From: an uncultured bacterium
Lineage (GTDB): Bacteria; Patescibacteriota; Minisyncoccia; Phycocordibacterales; CAIZLB01
Reading direction: 5' to 3'
DNA length: 6,873 nt
Assembly: GCA_903952785.1 (NCBI GenBank)
Contig: CAJBHC010000088.1
Coordinates: 1 to 6,873 of the forward strand
The translations under genes and the position numbers were made by a program. The notes below the pieces were generated by a model. That model saw only the letters and a program-made list of their open reading frames with translations. It was not told the DNA's origin and ran no database searches. This document shows, piece by piece, positions 5,087-6,873 of the stretch; the stretch's first letter is position 1; every line of letters starts with the position of its first letter.

Positions 5087-6873
5087 ATGTATTTGAGAAG
5101 TCAAGATGTATTTTACGAGAGAGAGAGGGAGAGAGTAAATAAACCCTCGCGAAATATAAATTTCTCATTAAAAAACGTCGCGATTTTATTCATTTTCGTT
5201 TTTTTGTTTTTTGGATTGGCTGGGCGTGCGAGCGCAGCTACGGTGTATGTTTCAAATTCTGCCACGAATGGTTACGCGATAGGAATCGATTCAAATACGT
5301 ATGCTCAAGCACAAAATAAAAGCACGCCATGGCTTACTTTAACCAAGGCAGTTTCAGCTGCTTCAAATAACGACACTATCGTGCTCAATGACGGTATTTA
5401 TAATGAAGTGAGTGCGGTTATCGGTTCTAAATATGGTCTGACTATAACCAACGACAGTGTAACTGGGCTGGCGGGCGGAGTAATTATTAGGGCTGCTTCA
5501 GGTACATCAAGGGTTATTCATTTAAATCAAAATGGTAATACTTCCGCTGTTTATACTATTGGACCAATAGTTATTGATGCGAATAATGCTCAATCAAGTA
5601 GTTTAACATCTGATAGTGCTAATACCATTGCTGGTTTAATAATAAACGGCACAACGTTTTTAAATCCAACCGGAAGTTGGTTTTCAGGACATGCATCAAA
5701 TTTTACTATGTCTGGCAACTGGGCGGCACAATCTAATACGGCAGGTGCTTTTATAGGGTTTGCATTAGGATCGGGTACAACATATGCAATATCAGATGGC
5801 ACTATTACTCAAACAAATATTGGTGCTGTAAGTAATACTGCATTTGTTTTTTCTTCAGCTACAAGTACTATTGTAAATATTACAAATGTTAAGATAAATA
5901 AGACAACAGAAGTAATCGGTGGTACGCTGGTTGGTATTTCTGCCAACGGGCGCGTATCATTAACTGTATCGTCTAGCACCTTTAATTTTGTTGGTTCGGG
6001 GGCAACTTTGAGAGGAATTGTTGCTAACAATTTGCTTTCAGCACAAATTAACGGAAACACTTTTACTTATTTAGGCCCACCAACATCCGCGGCTGCAATT
6101 GAAATATCAAACGGTGCAAATGTCACAAATTTTGTTTCTGTTTATGATAATATCGGGAATTTAGGTTCAACAGTTGGGAGCACTATTTTTATAGGAAATG
6201 ATAATGCTCCAGCAACACCGAACCAAATTAATAATATCGATATTTACAATAATAATATTACAGGTTCTAATCATGGTTATGCAGTAGGATATGTTACTGG
6301 AGCAAAAATCCATGACAATATATCTGATGGATTAGTTATTGGTATTTTGAGCAAATATTCTACCAATACACTTATTTATAATAATTTGGTGAAGAATTAT
6401 GTTGGTGGAGGAGGCTTAAGAGACAAGGGAAGTACTGGGGCACATTTTTTTAATAATACTGTTGTTTCTGGGTCGTCGAGTTTGTACGGAATTCTTGTAA
6501 CGGATACTGCGTCTGGAGGTTATTTTGAAAATAATATTATATATTCCGAACAAAATCTTACAAATTCTGCCCAAATAATAGCTGGTTCAGTTGCTTCACT
6601 TTTAAACAATAATTACTACACTACGGGAACTCTTAGTGTTGATTCTTGGATTTATCAGGGAACGTCCTACAACAGTTTGGCAGACTTTAAAAATGCTGGG
6701 CATGACACGAATAGTTTGTATATTAATCCACTTCTTATCTCAACTTCATCATCTAATTATAATCTACAACCTCTTTCCCCAGCAATCGACTCCGGTACCA
6801 CCGCTTCCTGGATGACCTCCACCACCACCGACTTCTCTGGCAACCCCATCTACGGCACCCCAGACATCGGAGC
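5087..6873 (+). CDS. Secreted right-handed beta-helix surface protein, 3' end missing
   Basis: Open from ATG 5087 to the window edge: 595 complete codons, no stop. Residues 1-29 are an unusually long N-region containing EREREREV, encoded by a GA repeat. A hydrophobic core follows (about 31-46) and a signal-peptidase site RASA before A51. The mature start ATVYVSNSA, then TPWLTLTKAVSAA (80-92) and DTIVLNDGIYNE (96-107), is the usual cap of parallel beta-helix (pectate-lyase-like, PbH1) proteins. Asn-rich coils follow, e.g. IYNNNITG, KIHDN (407-411), LIYNNLV (429-435), FFNNTVV (454-460), YFENNIIYS (479-487). The end, INPLL...NYNLQPLSPAIDSG (546-570) and GNPIYGTPDIG (585-595), is the C-terminal signature of choice-of-anchor-Q-like surface proteins. 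I see no cysteine, fitting export. Likely role: surface adhesion or polysaccharide binding/cleavage; no catalytic residues can be assigned. No Shine-Dalgarno sequence precedes ATG 5087; TTG 5093 is the only nearby alternative. An anchor probably lies beyond the edge. Confidence 0.9.
   Translation, partial: MYLRSQDVFYERERERVNKPSRNINFSLKNVAILFIFVFLFFGLAGRASAATVYVSNSATNGYAIGIDSNTYAQAQNKSTPWLTLTKAVSAASNNDTIVLNDGIYNEVSAVIGSKYGLTITNDSVTGLAGGVIIRAASGTSRVIHLNQNGNTSAVYTIGPIVIDANNAQSSSLTSDSANTIAGLIINGTTFLNPTGSWFSGHASNFTMSGNWAAQSNTAGAFIGFALGSGTTYAISDGTITQTNIGAVSNTAFVFSSATSTIVNITNVKINKTTEVIGGTLVGISANGRVSLTVSSSTFNFVGSGATLRGIVANNLLSAQINGNTFTYLGPPTSAAAIEISNGANVTNFVSVYDNIGNLGSTVGSTIFIGNDNAPATPNQINNIDIYNNNITGSNHGYAVGYVTGAKIHDNISDGLVIGILSKYSTNTLIYNNLVKNYVGGGGLRDKGSTGAHFFNNTVVSGSSSLYGILVTDTASGGYFENNIIYSEQNLTNSAQIIAGSVASLLNNNYYTTGTLSVDSWIYQGTSYNSLADFKNAGHDTNSLYINPLLISTSSSNYNLQPLSPAIDSGTTASWMTSTTTDFSGNPIYGTPDIG
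5117..5135 (+). repeat. GA dinucleotide microsatellite inside the 5' coding region
   Basis: The 19-bp purine run GAGAGAGAGAGGGAGAGAG consists of GA units interrupted by one extra GG. It lies 30 bp after the start codon of the beta-helix gene and encodes the EREREREV stretch before the signal-peptide core. Gain or loss of one unit would shift the frame and remove the signal peptide and mature protein, as no later in-frame ATG precedes the signal core. Confidence 0.85.

Noticed and set aside
5061..5096. Small frame starting at ATG 5061
   Set aside because: It encodes only 11 residues before a stop, has no RBS, and ends inside the beta-helix gene start; a leader-peptide role has no support.
5590..6060. 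Two minus-strand frames (5590-5802 and 5809-6060)
   Set aside because: Both are antisense to the well-supported beta-helix gene, whose Asn/Thr/Ser/Gly-rich codons leave few stops on the other strand.
206..6873. TGA recoded as glycine, as in some CPR lineages
   Set aside because: No in-frame TGA occurs in the four main genes. The visible stops are TAA, TAG and TAG, which is too few to imply recoding.

Overview
The window is AT-rich bacterial DNA (roughly 35-38% G+C by eye). The gene set is a polytopic DUF2339-type membrane protein, a membrane-anchored thrombospondin-type-3 (TSP3) repeat protein, a stand-alone AAA ATPase with a DUF4143 C-terminus, and a large secreted beta-helix protein. This combination, with A/T-rich leaders lacking Shine-Dalgarno sequences, is most suggestive of a Patescibacteria/CPR-type (Parcubacteria-like) genome. 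That assignment is inference: there is no rRNA or other phylogenetic marker here. The standard code fits all reading frames.

Layout, left to right. (1) Positions 1-120 look like the end of an IS3-family insertion sequence on the minus strand: a terminal inverted repeat ending at 120 and the first 13 codons of an OrfA-like transposase running off the left edge. (2) Positions 121-205 are the leader of the first operon, with a perfect TATAAT hexamer. (3) 206-2140 encodes the DUF2339 membrane protein. 23 bp after its stop, 2164-3456 encodes a signal-peptide protein with a beta-rich ectodomain, two Ca-binding TSP3 modules, one C-terminal membrane span and a short charged tail. The two are probably co-transcribed and may form an envelope complex, resembling the DUF2339/DUF3999 pairing of proteobacteria. 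(4) 3457-3804 is a 348-bp structured intergenic region. It holds a perfect 15-bp hairpin, a possible coding remnant on the minus strand, and three alternating copies of CACAGAATTGAC overlapping a candidate promoter. (5) 3805-4998 encodes the AAA/DUF4143 ATPase. (6) After an 88-bp gap with a good candidate promoter, an open reading frame starts at 5087 and runs off the right edge. It encodes a secreted right-handed beta-helix protein ending in the SPAID-G...PDIGA motif typical of choice-of-anchor-Q-like surface proteins.

Functionally, three of the four main genes (DUF2339, TSP3, beta-helix) act at or outside the membrane, so this is a cell-envelope/surface locus interrupted by an autonomous ATPase gene and bordered by a mobile element. 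The best leads are the two-gene membrane/TSP3 module, the repeat-operator in front of the ATPase, the GA-repeat in the 5' coding part of the beta-helix gene (possible phase variation), and the abrupt G+C jumps at the 3' ends of the TSP3 and beta-helix genes.
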